NCBI GenBank assembly: GCA_963831385.1
Contig: CAWHPW010000001.1
Span: 51,343-115,342, forward strand
DNA length: 64,000 nucleotides
Direction of reading: 5' to 3'
Source: JACVRX01 sp963831385
GTDB lineage: Bacteria; Actinomycetota; Actinomycetes; Jiangellales; Jiangellaceae
Part shown: piece by piece, positions 1 through 8,295 of the stretch
Layout: each line of letters begins with the position of its first letter
Position numbering within the stretch: the stretch's first letter is position 1
Translations under genes and position numbers: made by a program
Notes under the pieces: generated by a model
The model's input: the letters and a program-made list of their open reading frames with translations, nothing else
Told to the model about the DNA's origin: nothing
The model's database searches: none

Positions 1-414
1 CTCGAGGGCCTGCTGGACATCGCCGACTTCGATGGTGACATCGACATGGACGTCGAGGGCGATCGGGCCCTCGTGTCGGTGATCGGCGCCGATCTGGAGG
101 AGCTCGTCGGTGACGAGGGACAGGTGCTCGAGGCGTTGCAGGAGCTGACCAGACTGGCGGTCGTCCGGGAGACGGGCGAGCGGAGCAGGCTGATGCTCGA
201 CATCAGCGGGTTTCGGGCTCGGAAGCGAGCCGAACTGACAGCGTTGGCGGGCCAGATGGCACAGCAGGCGCGGGCGACCGGCGAGCCCGTTCCACTGGTG
301 CCGATGACCCCGTTCGAGCGCAAGGTCATCCATGACGCGGTGGCCGCCGCTGGGCTACGCAGCGAGTCCGAAGGCGAGGAGCCAGACCGCTTCGTCGTCG
401 TCCTCCCCAACTAG
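1..414 (+). CDS. jag: Jag/KhpB-type KH-R3H RNA-binding protein (5' partial)
   Basis: The reading frame is open from base 1, so the gene enters from the left edge and only its last 137 residues are present. It carries the end of a KH-like domain (about residues 10-60, with VSVIGADLEELVGDEGQVLEAL) followed by an R3H region with the family ending SEGEEPDRFVVVLPN. Jag/KhpB proteins bind RNA and are linked to cell-envelope control; they lie between yidC and rsmG near the origin in actinobacteria, as here. The missing N-terminal part and the start codon are outside the window. Assignment is by family pattern and synteny. Confidence 0.88.
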   Translation, partial: LEGLLDIADFDGDIDMDVEGDRALVSVIGADLEELVGDEGQVLEALQELTRLAVVRETGERSRLMLDISGFRARKRAELTALAGQMAQQARATGEPVPLVPMTPFERKVIHDAVAAAGLRSESEGEEPDRFVVVLPN

Positions 415-486
415 GACGTACACATTCCAACGGCTGGCGGCAACCGGTTGTCGTTTTCGGGTGCAATGTCCGCATACGAAGGCCGC

Positions 487-500
487 GTTTCACGTGAAAC
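487..500. promoter_or_regulatory. parS centromere site, perfect match
   Basis: The 14-bp palindrome GTTTCACGTGAAAC matches the actinobacterial parS consensus exactly and sits in the 131-bp gap between jag and rsmG, two genes upstream of parA and parB. ParB is expected to load here and spread. The rest of the gap holds only the rsmG ribosome-binding site. Confidence 0.93.
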
Positions 501-545
501 ATGGCAGTCAACGGGTGGTAGGTAACGCCCGGAGGGGGCAGCACA

Positions 546-1217
546 GTGGCGGATTCAGCCCCGGCTGCGGCGATCGACATCTTCGGTGCTCGGCTACCTC
601 TGGCCGAGACCTATGTCGGTCTCCTCGTCACCGACGGCATTCAGCATGGCCTGATCGGACCTCGTGAAGTACCGCGGATCTGGCACCGCCACATCCTCAA
701 CTGTGCCGTCGTTCATCCGGCCATTCCGCATGGTGCCCTGGTTGTGGACATCGGAACCGGAGCCGGCCTACCTGGGGTGGTCCTGTCGATCGCTCGGCGA
801 GATCTGTCGCTGGTGCTGGTCGAGCCTTCGCAGCGGCGGGTCGACTTCCTCACCATGGTGGTGGCTCGGTTGGAATTGGCCAACGTCGCCGTCCGGCGGG
901 CCCGTGCCGAGGAGCTGACCGCCGAGCTCACCGCCGACGTCGTCACAGCTCGAGCTGTTGCTCCACTGGAGAGACTCGTGCCGTGGGCGCTTCCGCTGTT
1001 GTCTCCCAGCGGTCGATTGGTGGCGCTGAAGGGCAGATCGGTCCGGGAGGACTTGGACCGAGCGGTACCCATTCTGCGCACGATGGGTGCCACGGCCTGG
1101 TGGGTGGACGAGTACGGTTCCGGCATTGTCGATCCGCCGACACGGGTCGCAGTCGTCGAAGTCGGGGCTCGAGTAGGCCAAGCTGTACCCCGACGGCAAC
1201 AGAAGGGGAGGAGATGA
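546..1217 (+). CDS. rsmG: 16S rRNA (guanine527-N7)-methyltransferase RsmG
   Basis: This is a 223-residue SAM-dependent methyltransferase that makes m7G527 in 16S rRNA; loss in other actinobacteria gives low-level streptomycin resistance. The SAM-binding motif VVDIGTGAGLPGVVLSI lies near residues 66-82, preceded by the family motif WHRHILNC, and VTARAVAPL lies near residues 131-139. The GTG start at 546 follows a GGAGGG ribosome-binding site 9-15 nt upstream. The stop overlaps the parA start as ATGA (1214-1217), so rsmG, parA and parB are translationally coupled. Confidence 0.95.
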   Translation: MADSAPAAAIDIFGARLPLAETYVGLLVTDGIQHGLIGPREVPRIWHRHILNCAVVHPAIPHGALVVDIGTGAGLPGVVLSIARRDLSLVLVEPSQRRVDFLTMVVARLELANVAVRRARAEELTAELTADVVTARAVAPLERLVPWALPLLSPSGRLVALKGRSVREDLDRAVPILRTMGATAWWVDEYGSGIVDPPTRVAVVEVGARVGQAVPRRQQKGRR

Positions 1218-2362
1218 TCGTGTCCGCGACGGTTTCCGGGCTTGGTTGGCCGGAAACCCGTCAGGGTGCCGATGCCGGCGACGGGGCAGCAGACGATGCC
1301 CATCTTGGTTGGCCCGCCGACGCTCGGTCAGCCGAGCCCACCGGCGCCCCGATGCGCGCTGGCGGTACCACGCCTGCGGCGAGCATCACCATGAACCGGG
1401 TCGTGGCTGCGGCCGAGATCGCACGGTCATCTCCAGCGCCCGAGGCAACGCTGGAAACAGATACGCCCATTGCCAGCCAGGCTGCTGCCGCCCTTCGTGT
1501 CGTCGATCGACGCGCACCGTTCCCGGCACCTCCAGTTACGCGGATCATGGTCGTGGCCAACCAGAAAGGCGGCGTGGGCAAGACGACAACAGCGGTCAAC
1601 CTTGCCGCCGCGATGGCGTTCCACGGGCTCGAGGTGCTCGTCATCGACCTCGACCCACAAGGAAATGCCTCGACCGCGCTCGGCATCGACCATCACGCCG
1701 ACATCCCCAGCGTGTATGACGTTCTGGTCGACGGCGCGGCAATGGCAGACGTTGTCACGACCGTGGCGGGTGTCGAACGGCTGCGCTGTGTTCCCGCAAC
1801 AATCGATCTCGCCGGCGCGGAGATCGAGCTGGTGTCCGTCGTCGCTCGGGAAGCACGGTTGCAGAAGGCCCTGCGGGCCTACCTCGACGGACTCGCAGAT
1901 GGCACTACGTACGACTATGTGTTGATCGACTGTCCACCCTCGCTCGGTCTACTTACCGTCAACGCATTGGTCGGTGGCGACGAGGTCCTGATTCCGATCC
2001 AGTGCGAGTACTACGCCCTCGAGGGGCTGAGCCAACTACTCAAGAACATCGACATGGTACGAGCGCACCTGAACCCAGCGCTGGCAGTGACCACGATCCT
2101 GTTGACGATGTACGACGGGCGTACCCGGCTGGCCGCACAGGTGGCCGATGAGGTCCGCCGGCACTTCGGTGACACGGTTCTCAAGACCACCATTCCACGG
2201 TCGGTTCGGGTCAGTGAAGCACCCAGCTATGGGCAGACCGTCATGACGTATGACCCGGGTTCCAGTGGAGCGTTGTCCTACCTCGAGGCGGCGCGGGAGA
2301 TGGCTCTACGGGGCGTGGACGGGGCGGCGCCTCCCGGCGACCCGAGGAAGGAACAACAGTGA
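1214..2362 (+). CDS. parA: Chromosome-partitioning ATPase ParA
   Basis: This is a 382-residue ParA/Soj ATPase that forms a gradient on the nucleoid and moves ParB-parS complexes. The deviant Walker A motif NQKGGVGKTT follows a long N-terminal extension of about 115 residues that is rich in Ala, Pro and Thr; ATPase motifs LVIDLDPQGNAS and YDYVLIDCPPSLG are present. ATG 1214 is chosen because it overlaps the rsmG stop as ATGA and has GGGGAGGAG just upstream; an open frame back to 983 only shadows rsmG. The extension before the Walker A is longer than in Soj but usual for actinobacterial ParA. The gene ends in a GTGA overlap with parB. Confidence 0.95.
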   Translation: MIVSATVSGLGWPETRQGADAGDGAADDAHLGWPADARSAEPTGAPMRAGGTTPAASITMNRVVAAAEIARSSPAPEATLETDTPIASQAAAALRVVDRRAPFPAPPVTRIMVVANQKGGVGKTTTAVNLAAAMAFHGLEVLVIDLDPQGNASTALGIDHHADIPSVYDVLVDGAAMADVVTTVAGVERLRCVPATIDLAGAEIELVSVVAREARLQKALRAYLDGLADGTTYDYVLIDCPPSLGLLTVNALVGGDEVLIPIQCEYYALEGLSQLLKNIDMVRAHLNPALAVTTILLTMYDGRTRLAAQVADEVRRHFGDTVLKTTIPRSVRVSEAPSYGQTVMTYDPGSSGALSYLEAAREMALRGVDGAAPPGDPRKEQQ

Positions 2363-3438
2363 GCGAGCGTCGACGTGGTCTCGGCCGCGGATTGGGTGCG
2401 TTGATTCCCACGAGTCCGATCCGGGACGGCCGAGGCGGGGAAGGGCGCCAGACGCCCGTCGACGTGTTCTTCGCCGGTGCCGACCCGGCCGGCACTGTTC
2501 CACGTGAAACCGATGTGGCCACTGCCAATACGGTGACCAGGACCGGTGATGGTGTCGAGGCCGACGCCGGGCTCATCCCCGTCGCCGGCGCGCATTTCAG
2601 CGAGATTCCGGTCGATGCGATCTCGCCGAATCCCCGACAGCCTCGCGAGGTTTTCGACGAAGAGGCGATGGCCGAGCTGGTGGACTCGATCCGCGAGGTC
2701 GGACTGCTACAGCCGGTCATCGTGCGCGCGTTGTCAGGCGGGCAATTCGAGCTCGTCATGGGTGAACGCCGGTGGCGCGCGGCCCTCCAGGCGGGGTTGG
2801 CGGCGATTCCCGCCATCGTCCGTGACACTCGTGACGACGCCATGCTCCGCGACGCCCTGCTGGAAAACCTGCATCGCAGCAACCTGAACCCACTCGAAGA
2901 GGCGGCGGCTTACCAGCAGCTACTCGACGACTTCGGCTGCACTCATGACGAGCTGGCGACCCGCATCCGGCGGTCGCGTCCGCAGATTTCCAACACCTTG
3001 CGGTTACTCAAGCTCCCACCCGCCGTGCAGCGACGGGTTGCGGCCGGCGTCTTGTCCGCCGGCCATGCGCGCGCTCTGCTGGCGCTCACCGACGCGCCGG
3101 CGCAAGAACGGCTCGCGCAGCGGATCGTGGCCGAGGGCCTCAGTGTCCGGTCGGTCGAGGAGATCGTCGCCGTCGGCGGCGACGTGGCGGCCCACCGGCG
3201 CGCCGCACCCGCCGCCAGACCGGTCGCCCCTCGCTTGGCCGACATCGCGGCAACTCTCTCCGAGCGCCTCGACACCCGGGTCCGGGTCGAGCTGGGCAAG
3301 CGCAAGGGCAAGGTGACGATCGAATTCGCCAGCCTCGATGACCTCGAACGCATCGTCTCCTCGATTACCACCACCGATGCACCGGCACACGGTCGGGCCG
3401 ATGTGCCCACGGCTACGCCGGCCGGGTTGAGCGGCTAG
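2359..3438 (+). CDS. parB: Chromosome-partitioning protein ParB
   Basis: This is a 359-residue ParB/Spo0J CTPase clamp that loads at parS. The N-terminus has the RRGLGRGLGALIP segment that contacts ParA. The CTP-binding/arginine-finger motif GERRWRAALQAG lies near residues 134-145, followed by LLENLHRSNLNPLEEAAAY and a helix-turn-helix region, and a C-terminal dimer domain. The start is GTG in a GTGA overlap with parA. The stop TAG (3436-3438) shares bases with the stop of the convergent GNAT gene inside a CTAG tetramer. A near-perfect parS lies inside the coding sequence. Confidence 0.95.
   Translation: MSERRRGLGRGLGALIPTSPIRDGRGGEGRQTPVDVFFAGADPAGTVPRETDVATANTVTRTGDGVEADAGLIPVAGAHFSEIPVDAISPNPRQPREVFDEEAMAELVDSIREVGLLQPVIVRALSGGQFELVMGERRWRAALQAGLAAIPAIVRDTRDDAMLRDALLENLHRSNLNPLEEAAAYQQLLDDFGCTHDELATRIRRSRPQISNTLRLLKLPPAVQRRVAAGVLSAGHARALLALTDAPAQERLAQRIVAEGLSVRSVEEIVAVGGDVAAHRRAAPAARPVAPRLADIAATLSERLDTRVRVELGKRKGKVTIEFASLDDLERIVSSITTTDAPAHGRADVPTATPAGLSG
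2497..2510. promoter_or_regulatory. parS-like site inside parB, one mismatch
   Basis: GTTCCACGTGAAAC differs from the parS consensus by one base in the left half-site. It lies in the variable N-terminal part of the parB coding sequence. Placement of a secondary parS inside parB is known in other bacteria; binding here is inferred. Confidence 0.7.
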
Positions 3439-4061
3439 ACCGGACGCAGGGCCGGCTCGCGAACGACGGAGCCAAGGATGCGCTCGACGGCCACCTCCAC
3501 ATCTTCACGCCAGGTCACCGTAGATCGCAGGTCGAGCCGAAGGCGTGGCCAATGGTGGTGCGGCCGGATGATCTGGAAGCCGAGACCGGACAGGTACGCG
3601 GAGGGGAGGACGCAGGCCGGACGTACCCATTGCGCGTCGCCAAACGCCTCGATCGCGCGAACACCACGTTGGATCAAGTCCTTCGCGGCCGCTTGAACCA
3701 ATGCGCGACCGATGCCATTGCCTTGCTGTTCAGCTGTGACAGCCGAAGTCACCAGCAGGACTGCGTCCGGACTGACGGGACTGGTCGGGAAGCTGGCAGC
3801 TCGGGGAACCATTTCCGGTGGTGCGTACAGAACGTACCCAACAGGCTTTTCCTCGACATATGCGACGACACCGCAACTACCCCACTCGAGCAGAACGGCG
3901 GACACCCACGCCTCTTTCTCCAGCGCCGCGCCCCCGGCCGCACCCGCCCGCTGCGCGGCCACCGGCTCGAGCTCCCAGCTGACGCACGAACGGCACGGGT
4001 CGGCAAGGTCGCCGAGGTTGTCGAGAGTAAGAGTGGTCAACCGCCGGCCAGCGGCGTGCAC
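3435..4061 (-). CDS. GNAT-family N-acetyltransferase
   Basis: This is a 208-residue GNAT protein. The acetyl-CoA loop is VTAEQQGNGIGRALVQAAAKDL (residues about 108-129, shown by the Q-x-x-G-x-G/A pattern), and an N-terminal part has a CRSC pair (DPCRSCVSWE) that may bind metal. The substrate is unknown. The GTG start at 4061 has GGGAGG about 5 nt upstream. A GNAT gene is found at this position, between parB and the cwlM amidase, in other actinobacteria, so it belongs to the conserved core. It is read toward parB and its stop overlaps the parB stop. Confidence 0.85.
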   Translation of the reverse strand: MHAAGRRLTTLTLDNLGDLADPCRSCVSWELEPVAAQRAGAAGGAALEKEAWVSAVLLEWGSCGVVAYVEEKPVGYVLYAPPEMVPRAASFPTSPVSPDAVLLVTSAVTAEQQGNGIGRALVQAAAKDLIQRGVRAIEAFGDAQWVRPACVLPSAYLSGLGFQIIRPHHHWPRLRLDLRSTVTWREDVEVAVERILGSVVREPALRPV

Positions 4062-4076
4062 GATGCCTCCCGAATC

Positions 4077-5219
4077 TCAGGCGCCGGCGAGGTCACGCAA
4101 TCGTAACGCGCCGGTCTGGGCATCCTCGTGAGAGGGAAGGTACACCCGCTGGACCGCGACAACGATCGCCTCGGCCACGACGTCGCGGAATGCCGGGTTG
4201 GCGAGCCGAGCGGCATCCGCTTCGTTGGTGATGTATCCGAGTTCGACCCGGACCGCAGCCATCCTGGTATGCCGTAGCAGATCCCACGTCTTCGCATGGC
4301 TGCGGCAATCACCAAGATCGGTACGCGCCACGATCTCTCGCTGGATCAGGCCGGCGAAGGTTTCCCCGATGACGCTGTTGACGCCTGGTCGGTCGCTGCC
4401 TGGTCGGTCGCTGCCGTAGAAATAGGTGGCAACGCCGGCGGCTGCCGGGTTCGGATGCGCGTCGACGTGCAGAGAAATCACCAGATTGGCGTTCGCCTCG
4501 TTGGCGAAATGCGCCCGCGTGTACTCCTCCAGCTCGTCAGTCAGCACCGTCCCCCGGGTGAGATAAGCATGGACGCCCGTCGCGCCGAGCCGGCCTTCGA
4601 TGCGAGCGGCGAGATCTTCGACGATTCTCGCTTCCTCGAGACCATGACCGACGTTTCCGCGGTCCGGCCCACCATGGCCAGGGTCGATGACCACGATCTT
4701 GCCGGACAGTCGGGCACCCGCCTGCCGCAACGCTTCCCGCGCGCGAAGATTGTCCGGCCGGCCACCGGTGACGATCGGCGCGAGCCGGGCGAGCGCCTTG
4801 AACGTGCCAGGTCCGCAGGTGCCGTCGGCCGGCAGTCCGACATTGCGTTGGAACTCTCGCAGCGCCTCGCCGGTTCGCGGGCCGAAGACGCCGTCGACGC
4901 GGCCGACTTCGAAGCCCAGTTCCGTGAGCCGGCGCTGCAAGCTCAGGACGTCATCACCCGCCTGCGGATTGGCGACCACGTAGGACAGCAGTCGGTCACC
5001 CAGCCGCCAGCGGGCCTCGTCCAGCACGCGATAGGTCGTGGCGCCGACGACGCCATCGGCTGAGAGGCCACGTTCTTGCTGGAACAACAAAACGGCGCGG
5101 TAGACGTCATCGTCGAACACGTCCGAACCGCTGTCGTCGAGCAGCCCGAGCTGGTGCAGCTTGGCCCGGATCTCTGCAACAGCCGGGCCGGAGTCGCCGA
5201 GCCGATAGCGCTGGGTCAT
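4077..5219 (-). CDS. CwlM-like N-acetylmuramoyl-L-alanine amidase
   Basis: This 380-residue protein has two N-terminal peptidoglycan-binding (PGB_1) repeats (about 5-65 and 80-145; FGPRTGEALREFQRNVGLPADG is typical) and a C-terminal Amidase_3 domain. Zinc-site residues are visible: His in VIDPGHGG, Glu in the EEARIVEDLA helix, His in SLHVDAHPN and the catalytic Glu in VRVELGYITN. There is no signal peptide. Synteny with trxB-trxA marks it as the CwlM counterpart, which in mycobacteria is a cytoplasmic regulator of MurA under PknB control; that role here is inferred. A short duplication makes SDRPG repeat near residue 273. Confidence 0.88.
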   Translation of the reverse strand: MTQRYRLGDSGPAVAEIRAKLHQLGLLDDSGSDVFDDDVYRAVLLFQQERGLSADGVVGATTYRVLDEARWRLGDRLLSYVVANPQAGDDVLSLQRRLTELGFEVGRVDGVFGPRTGEALREFQRNVGLPADGTCGPGTFKALARLAPIVTGGRPDNLRAREALRQAGARLSGKIVVIDPGHGGPDRGNVGHGLEEARIVEDLAARIEGRLGATGVHAYLTRGTVLTDELEEYTRAHFANEANANLVISLHVDAHPNPAAAGVATYFYGSDRPGSDRPGVNSVIGETFAGLIQREIVARTDLGDCRSHAKTWDLLRHTRMAAVRVELGYITNEADAARLANPAFRDVVAEAIVVAVQRVYLPSHEDAQTGALRLRDLAGA

Positions 5220-5275
5220 CGGGTCGGTGCCGCCCTCTCGCCGATCTGACCGTTGCGGCGATCGTACCTAGGTCC

Positions 5276-5363
5276 GGCCAGGACAATGGGTGACGGCTCC
5301 GCCCCGGGCCGACTGCGTCGGCCCTACGCCCACCACACCCAGCCGTCACCCATTGTCCCGGCC
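5276..5363. repeat. Nested stem-loop between cwlM-like gene and trxA
   Basis: Arms 5281-5298 and 5341-5358 are perfect 18-bp inverted repeats (GGACAATGGGTGACGGCT and its complement), extended by GGCC/GGCC outside one mismatch. The 42-nt interior holds a second perfect hairpin, GGGCCGA CTGCG TCGGCCC (5306-5324). It lies 75 nt past the trxA stop on the minus strand and upstream of the amidase. No U-tract follows, so it may be a U-less terminator, an mRNA end stabiliser or a protein site. Confidence 0.75.
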
Positions 5364-5433
5364 TCCACCTTCGGACTGCGTCGGCCGCCATCACTGCGCC
5401 TGTCGTCCGTCCGGCGCGCTGACGGGGCCGGGG

Positions 5434-5757
5434 TCAGGCGGTGTAGGGCTCGAGGTCGCGCAGCAGAGCCGCCTTGGGCTTGGCGCCGATGATCTGCTTG
5501 ACCACCTGGCCGCCGGAGAAGACGTTCAGCGCCGGAATAGAGGTGATTCTGTACGCGGCGGCAGTCTCGGGGTTCTCGTCGACGTTGAGCTTGACGATGT
5601 CGAGCTTGCTCTGAGTGGCGGCGATCTCTTCCAGCACCGGGGCGATCATCCGGCAGGGCCCGCACCATTCGGCCCAGAAGTCGACCAGAACCGGCTTGTC
5701 GTTCTGCAGCACGGCCTGAACGAAGTCATTGTCGGTGACGTGCTTGATGTCGCCCAC
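5434..5757 (-). CDS. trxA: Thioredoxin
   Basis: This is a 107-residue thioredoxin with the active site WAEWCGPCRMIAP, the cis-Pro segment TSIPALNVF and usual length. It is reduced by the adjacent thioredoxin reductase. The start chosen is GTG 5757, which has an AAAGGA ribosome-binding site 6 nt upstream; the longer open frame would run into trxB. It lies 25 nt downstream of trxB on the same strand, so the two form an operon, as in other actinobacteria (trxB2-trxC of mycobacteria). Confidence 0.95.
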   Translation of the reverse strand: MGDIKHVTDNDFVQAVLQNDKPVLVDFWAEWCGPCRMIAPVLEEIAATQSKLDIVKLNVDENPETAAAYRITSIPALNVFSGGQVVKQIIGAKPKAALLRDLEPYTA

Positions 5758-5782
5758 AGGGATCCTTTCGGAAGAGTCGATG

Positions 5783-6766
5783 TCAACGGTCGACCGCTGC
5801 CAGCTCGGCGGCGGGTTCGGCGATGGTCGAGGCGTCTTCAAACGCGGCGAGGAATCGCTCCGCGTCCAACGCGGCCTGGCATCCGGTGCCAGCCGCAGTG
5901 ACGGCCTGCCGGTAGATGTGGTCGACCAGGTCGCCGGCAGCGAATACGCCGATCAGGTTGGTCCGCGTCGTGGGATGGTCGACCAGGACGTAGCCGTTCT
6001 CGTCCCGGTGCACCTGGCCGGCGACGAGCTCGGACCGGGGGTCATGTCCGATCGCGACGAACAGGCCGCTCACGGCCAGCTTGCGTTCCGTGCCGTCGAC
6101 GGTGTCGCGCAGCGTCAGGCCGGAAACCTTGTCCTCCCCGAGGATGTCGACGACCTCTGCGTTCCAGACGAACTCGATCTTCTCGTTGGCGAACGCTCGC
6201 TCCTGCATGACCTTCGACGCCCGCAGTTCGTCGCGGCGGTGGATCACATAGACTTTCCCGGCAAACCTGGTCAAGAAGGTCGCCTCTTCCATGGCGGAGT
6301 CACCGCCACCGACGACCGCGATGTCCTGGTCGCGGAAGAAGAACCCGTCGCAGGTGGCACACCACGACACCCCGTGGCCGGACAGCCGCTTCTCGTTCGG
6401 CAGGCCGAGCTCGCGGTACCGCGAACCCATTGCCAGGATGACCGTGCGGGCCCGGTGCTCGTTGCCGGAGCCGTCCCGGACGATCTTGATCTCGCCGGTG
6501 AGGTCGACGGACTCGGCGTCATCGGTGACGATTTCGGCGCCGAACCGCTCGGCCTGGGCGCGCATCTCGTCCATCAGCGCCGGGCCCATGATCGCATCGC
6601 GGAAGCCGGGATAGTTCTCGACGTCGGTGGTGTTCATCAACGCGCCGCCCCAACTCACCGAGCCCTCGAGGACCAGCGGTTCGAGCCGTGCCCGGGCCGC
6701 GTAGATTGCGGCGGTGTAGCCGGCGGGGCCGGAGCCGATGATGATGACGTTGCGGACCTCGGTCAA
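5783..6766 (-). CDS. trxB: Thioredoxin reductase (NADPH)
   Basis: This is a 327-residue FAD enzyme that passes electrons from NADPH to thioredoxin. The FAD motif IIIGSGPAGYTAAIYAAR is at the N-terminus, the redox CATC in SWCATCDGFFF near residue 135, the NADPH motif VVGGGDSAMEEA near 155, and GVFAAGDLVD near 285. The start appears to be TTG 6766 with GGAAGG about 8-12 nt upstream; no in-frame ATG or GTG lies closer to the FAD motif. It is the first gene of the trxB-trxA pair. Confidence 0.95.
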   Translation of the reverse strand: MTEVRNVIIIGSGPAGYTAAIYAARARLEPLVLEGSVSWGGALMNTTDVENYPGFRDAIMGPALMDEMRAQAERFGAEIVTDDAESVDLTGEIKIVRDGSGNEHRARTVILAMGSRYRELGLPNEKRLSGHGVSWCATCDGFFFRDQDIAVVGGGDSAMEEATFLTRFAGKVYVIHRRDELRASKVMQERAFANEKIEFVWNAEVVDILGEDKVSGLTLRDTVDGTERKLAVSGLFVAIGHDPRSELVAGQVHRDENGYVLVDHPTTRTNLIGVFAAGDLVDHIYRQAVTAAGTGCQAALDAERFLAAFEDASTIAEPAAELAAVDR

Positions 6767-6868
6767 CTGCTGCCTTCCATCAAGGTCGTCGCGGGACGGC
6801 CGTGGCGTTCCCGCGATCCTGCCCGTGTCAACGGATCCTAGGCTGCCGCCATTCCCGGCCGCCCACCG

Positions 6869-7669
6869 TCACTCGATGGGCACGGTCAGCTCGGTCAACG
6901 CCTCATCGAGGCTTGCCGCACAGGTCGGCACAACGACCCCCCGCACGACGCCTGGCTGGTCCGTCTCGACCACGACGAGCACGGCGTCGGGAGCGGCGAG
7001 GTCTGTACGTGCCACCCCGATCAGCTCGGTGTCGAGTTCGCCCGCCAGCGCCGACCCGCAGTCGCCGGTCAGCCGTGGGCCCGTACCGTCGTTTGCTTCG
7101 GGCTGAAACCCGGCGATCGCCAGAATCTCCTCGGCCAGGGCCGTGCGCGCAGCGCCTTGGCCAGACGCGAAGTCCGTTTCCTCCGGTGCCGATTCAGCAG
7201 CGGGCTCGTCGTCTGTGCCGACGTCTCCACCGGATTCGTCGGTATCGGCGGCCGCACCCCCCTCGGCGTTGGTGGCGGTGCTCTCCGATTCGTCGCCACC
7301 CCCCGACGTGGAGACGACGTAGCCACCGAACGCAACTGCCGCAACTGTGGCCGCCGCCGCGAGCAGTCGCGGCAGCCCGCGGCGAAGGGGATGGACGGTC
7401 GCGGTCCGCGCGGACGCAGTGTGCTCTTCCGGTGCCGCTCGTTCGGCAGCGAGCGCCTGATCGATCCGCGCGGCGACGGCGGCCGGGATCGGCAGCGCCC
7501 TCGGTGCCTCGGACAGCCGGGTTCGCACCAGGCCGAGCTGCTCGAGAGTCGCTGAACACGTCGGGCACTCGGCCAGGTGCTCCTCGACCTGGGCGGCACG
7601 GGACGGAGTGAGTGTTCCCTCGTCGTACTGGGCGAGCACTTCCGCGTCGAGGTGGCCGTCGGTTATCAC
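6869..7669 (-). CDS. Anti-sigma factor paired with SigM
   Basis: This is a 266-residue membrane protein with an N-terminal zinc-binding anti-sigma (ZAS) domain: the HxxxCxxC motif is in EEHLAECPTCSATL (residues about 29-42). One membrane segment follows (LLAAAATVAAVAFGGYVV, about 103-120), then an acidic Ser/Asp/Glu-rich linker and a small extracytoplasmic domain with two cysteines. It should hold SigM at the membrane and release it on redox or envelope stress. Its start overlaps the sigM stop as ATGA (7666-7669). The position matches the mycobacterial sigM-rsmA pair. Confidence 0.9.
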   Translation of the reverse strand: MITDGHLDAEVLAQYDEGTLTPSRAAQVEEHLAECPTCSATLEQLGLVRTRLSEAPRALPIPAAVAARIDQALAAERAAPEEHTASARTATVHPLRRGLPRLLAAAATVAAVAFGGYVVSTSGGGDESESTATNAEGGAAADTDESGGDVGTDDEPAAESAPEETDFASGQGAARTALAEEILAIAGFQPEANDGTGPRLTGDCGSALAGELDTELIGVARTDLAAPDAVLVVVETDQPGVVRGVVVPTCAASLDEALTELTVPIE

Positions 7670-8295
7670 GGCTCACCTCCTGATCGCTGGGTATCCATGC
7701 CGGCCGGCGTTGATGTGACGTCAGGAACCGGTTCAGGGTTCCCGCTGGACGCGGCGCCTGGCGGCCGTTGCGCGAGCAGCGGGAGCAATCGGGCCCGTGC
7801 TCGTGCGCACCGGCTCTTCACCGTCCCGACGGGACATCCGAGCAGCTGGGCAACCTCGGCCACCGGGTAACCCTCCATGTCGACCAGTACGACGGCGACG
7901 CGCTGTTCTTCGGGCAACGTGGCGAGGGCGGCCTCGACATCGAGCCGGATCGCCGCGCGAGTGCCGGGATCAGAAACCGACGACGGGGGATCGAACTCCT
8001 CGGCCCACGCCACGGACGGTCGGGAAGCAGCCTTCCTGGTGCGATCCAGGCAGGCATTGACGACGATCCTGTGCAGCCAGGTCGTGACGGCGGAATCGCC
8101 TCTGAAGGAGGAGGCTCGGCGAAACGCGTTGATCAGAGCGTCCTGCACGGCATCGGCGGCATCGTCTGGGTTACCGAGCGTCCTCAGCGCGACCGCCCAC
8201 AGCCGGTCTCGGTGTCGACGGACGAGCTCGCCGAACGCCTCGCTGTCTCCCGCGACGTGGCGGTGCAGTAGTTCCGCGTCGTCGAGGTCGCTCAA
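7666..8295 (-). CDS. sigM: ECF RNA polymerase sigma factor SigM
   Basis: This is a 209-residue ECF sigma factor. Region 2 (about 10-80) contains GNPDDAADAVQDALINAF and FRGDSAVTTWLHRIVVNACLD; region 4 (about 118-170) contains ALATLPEEQRVAVVLVDMEG and VGTVKSRCARARARL. The C-terminal tail is Pro/Ser-rich. The start is TTG 8295, overlapping the upstream gene's stop as TTGA. It is flanked by its anti-sigma gene and by the envelope genes pseudokinase and murJ, in the order seen in mycobacteria. Confidence 0.93.
   Translation of the reverse strand: MSDLDDAELLHRHVAGDSEAFGELVRRHRDRLWAVALRTLGNPDDAADAVQDALINAFRRASSFRGDSAVTTWLHRIVVNACLDRTRKAASRPSVAWAEEFDPPSSVSDPGTRAAIRLDVEAALATLPEEQRVAVVLVDMEGYPVAEVAQLLGCPVGTVKSRCARARARLLPLLAQRPPGAASSGNPEPVPDVTSTPAGMDTQRSGGEP

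Noticed and set aside
983..1213. Longer parA start at 983
   Set aside because: This part lies inside rsmG in another frame; ATG 1214 has a strong ribosome-binding site and the ATGA overlap.
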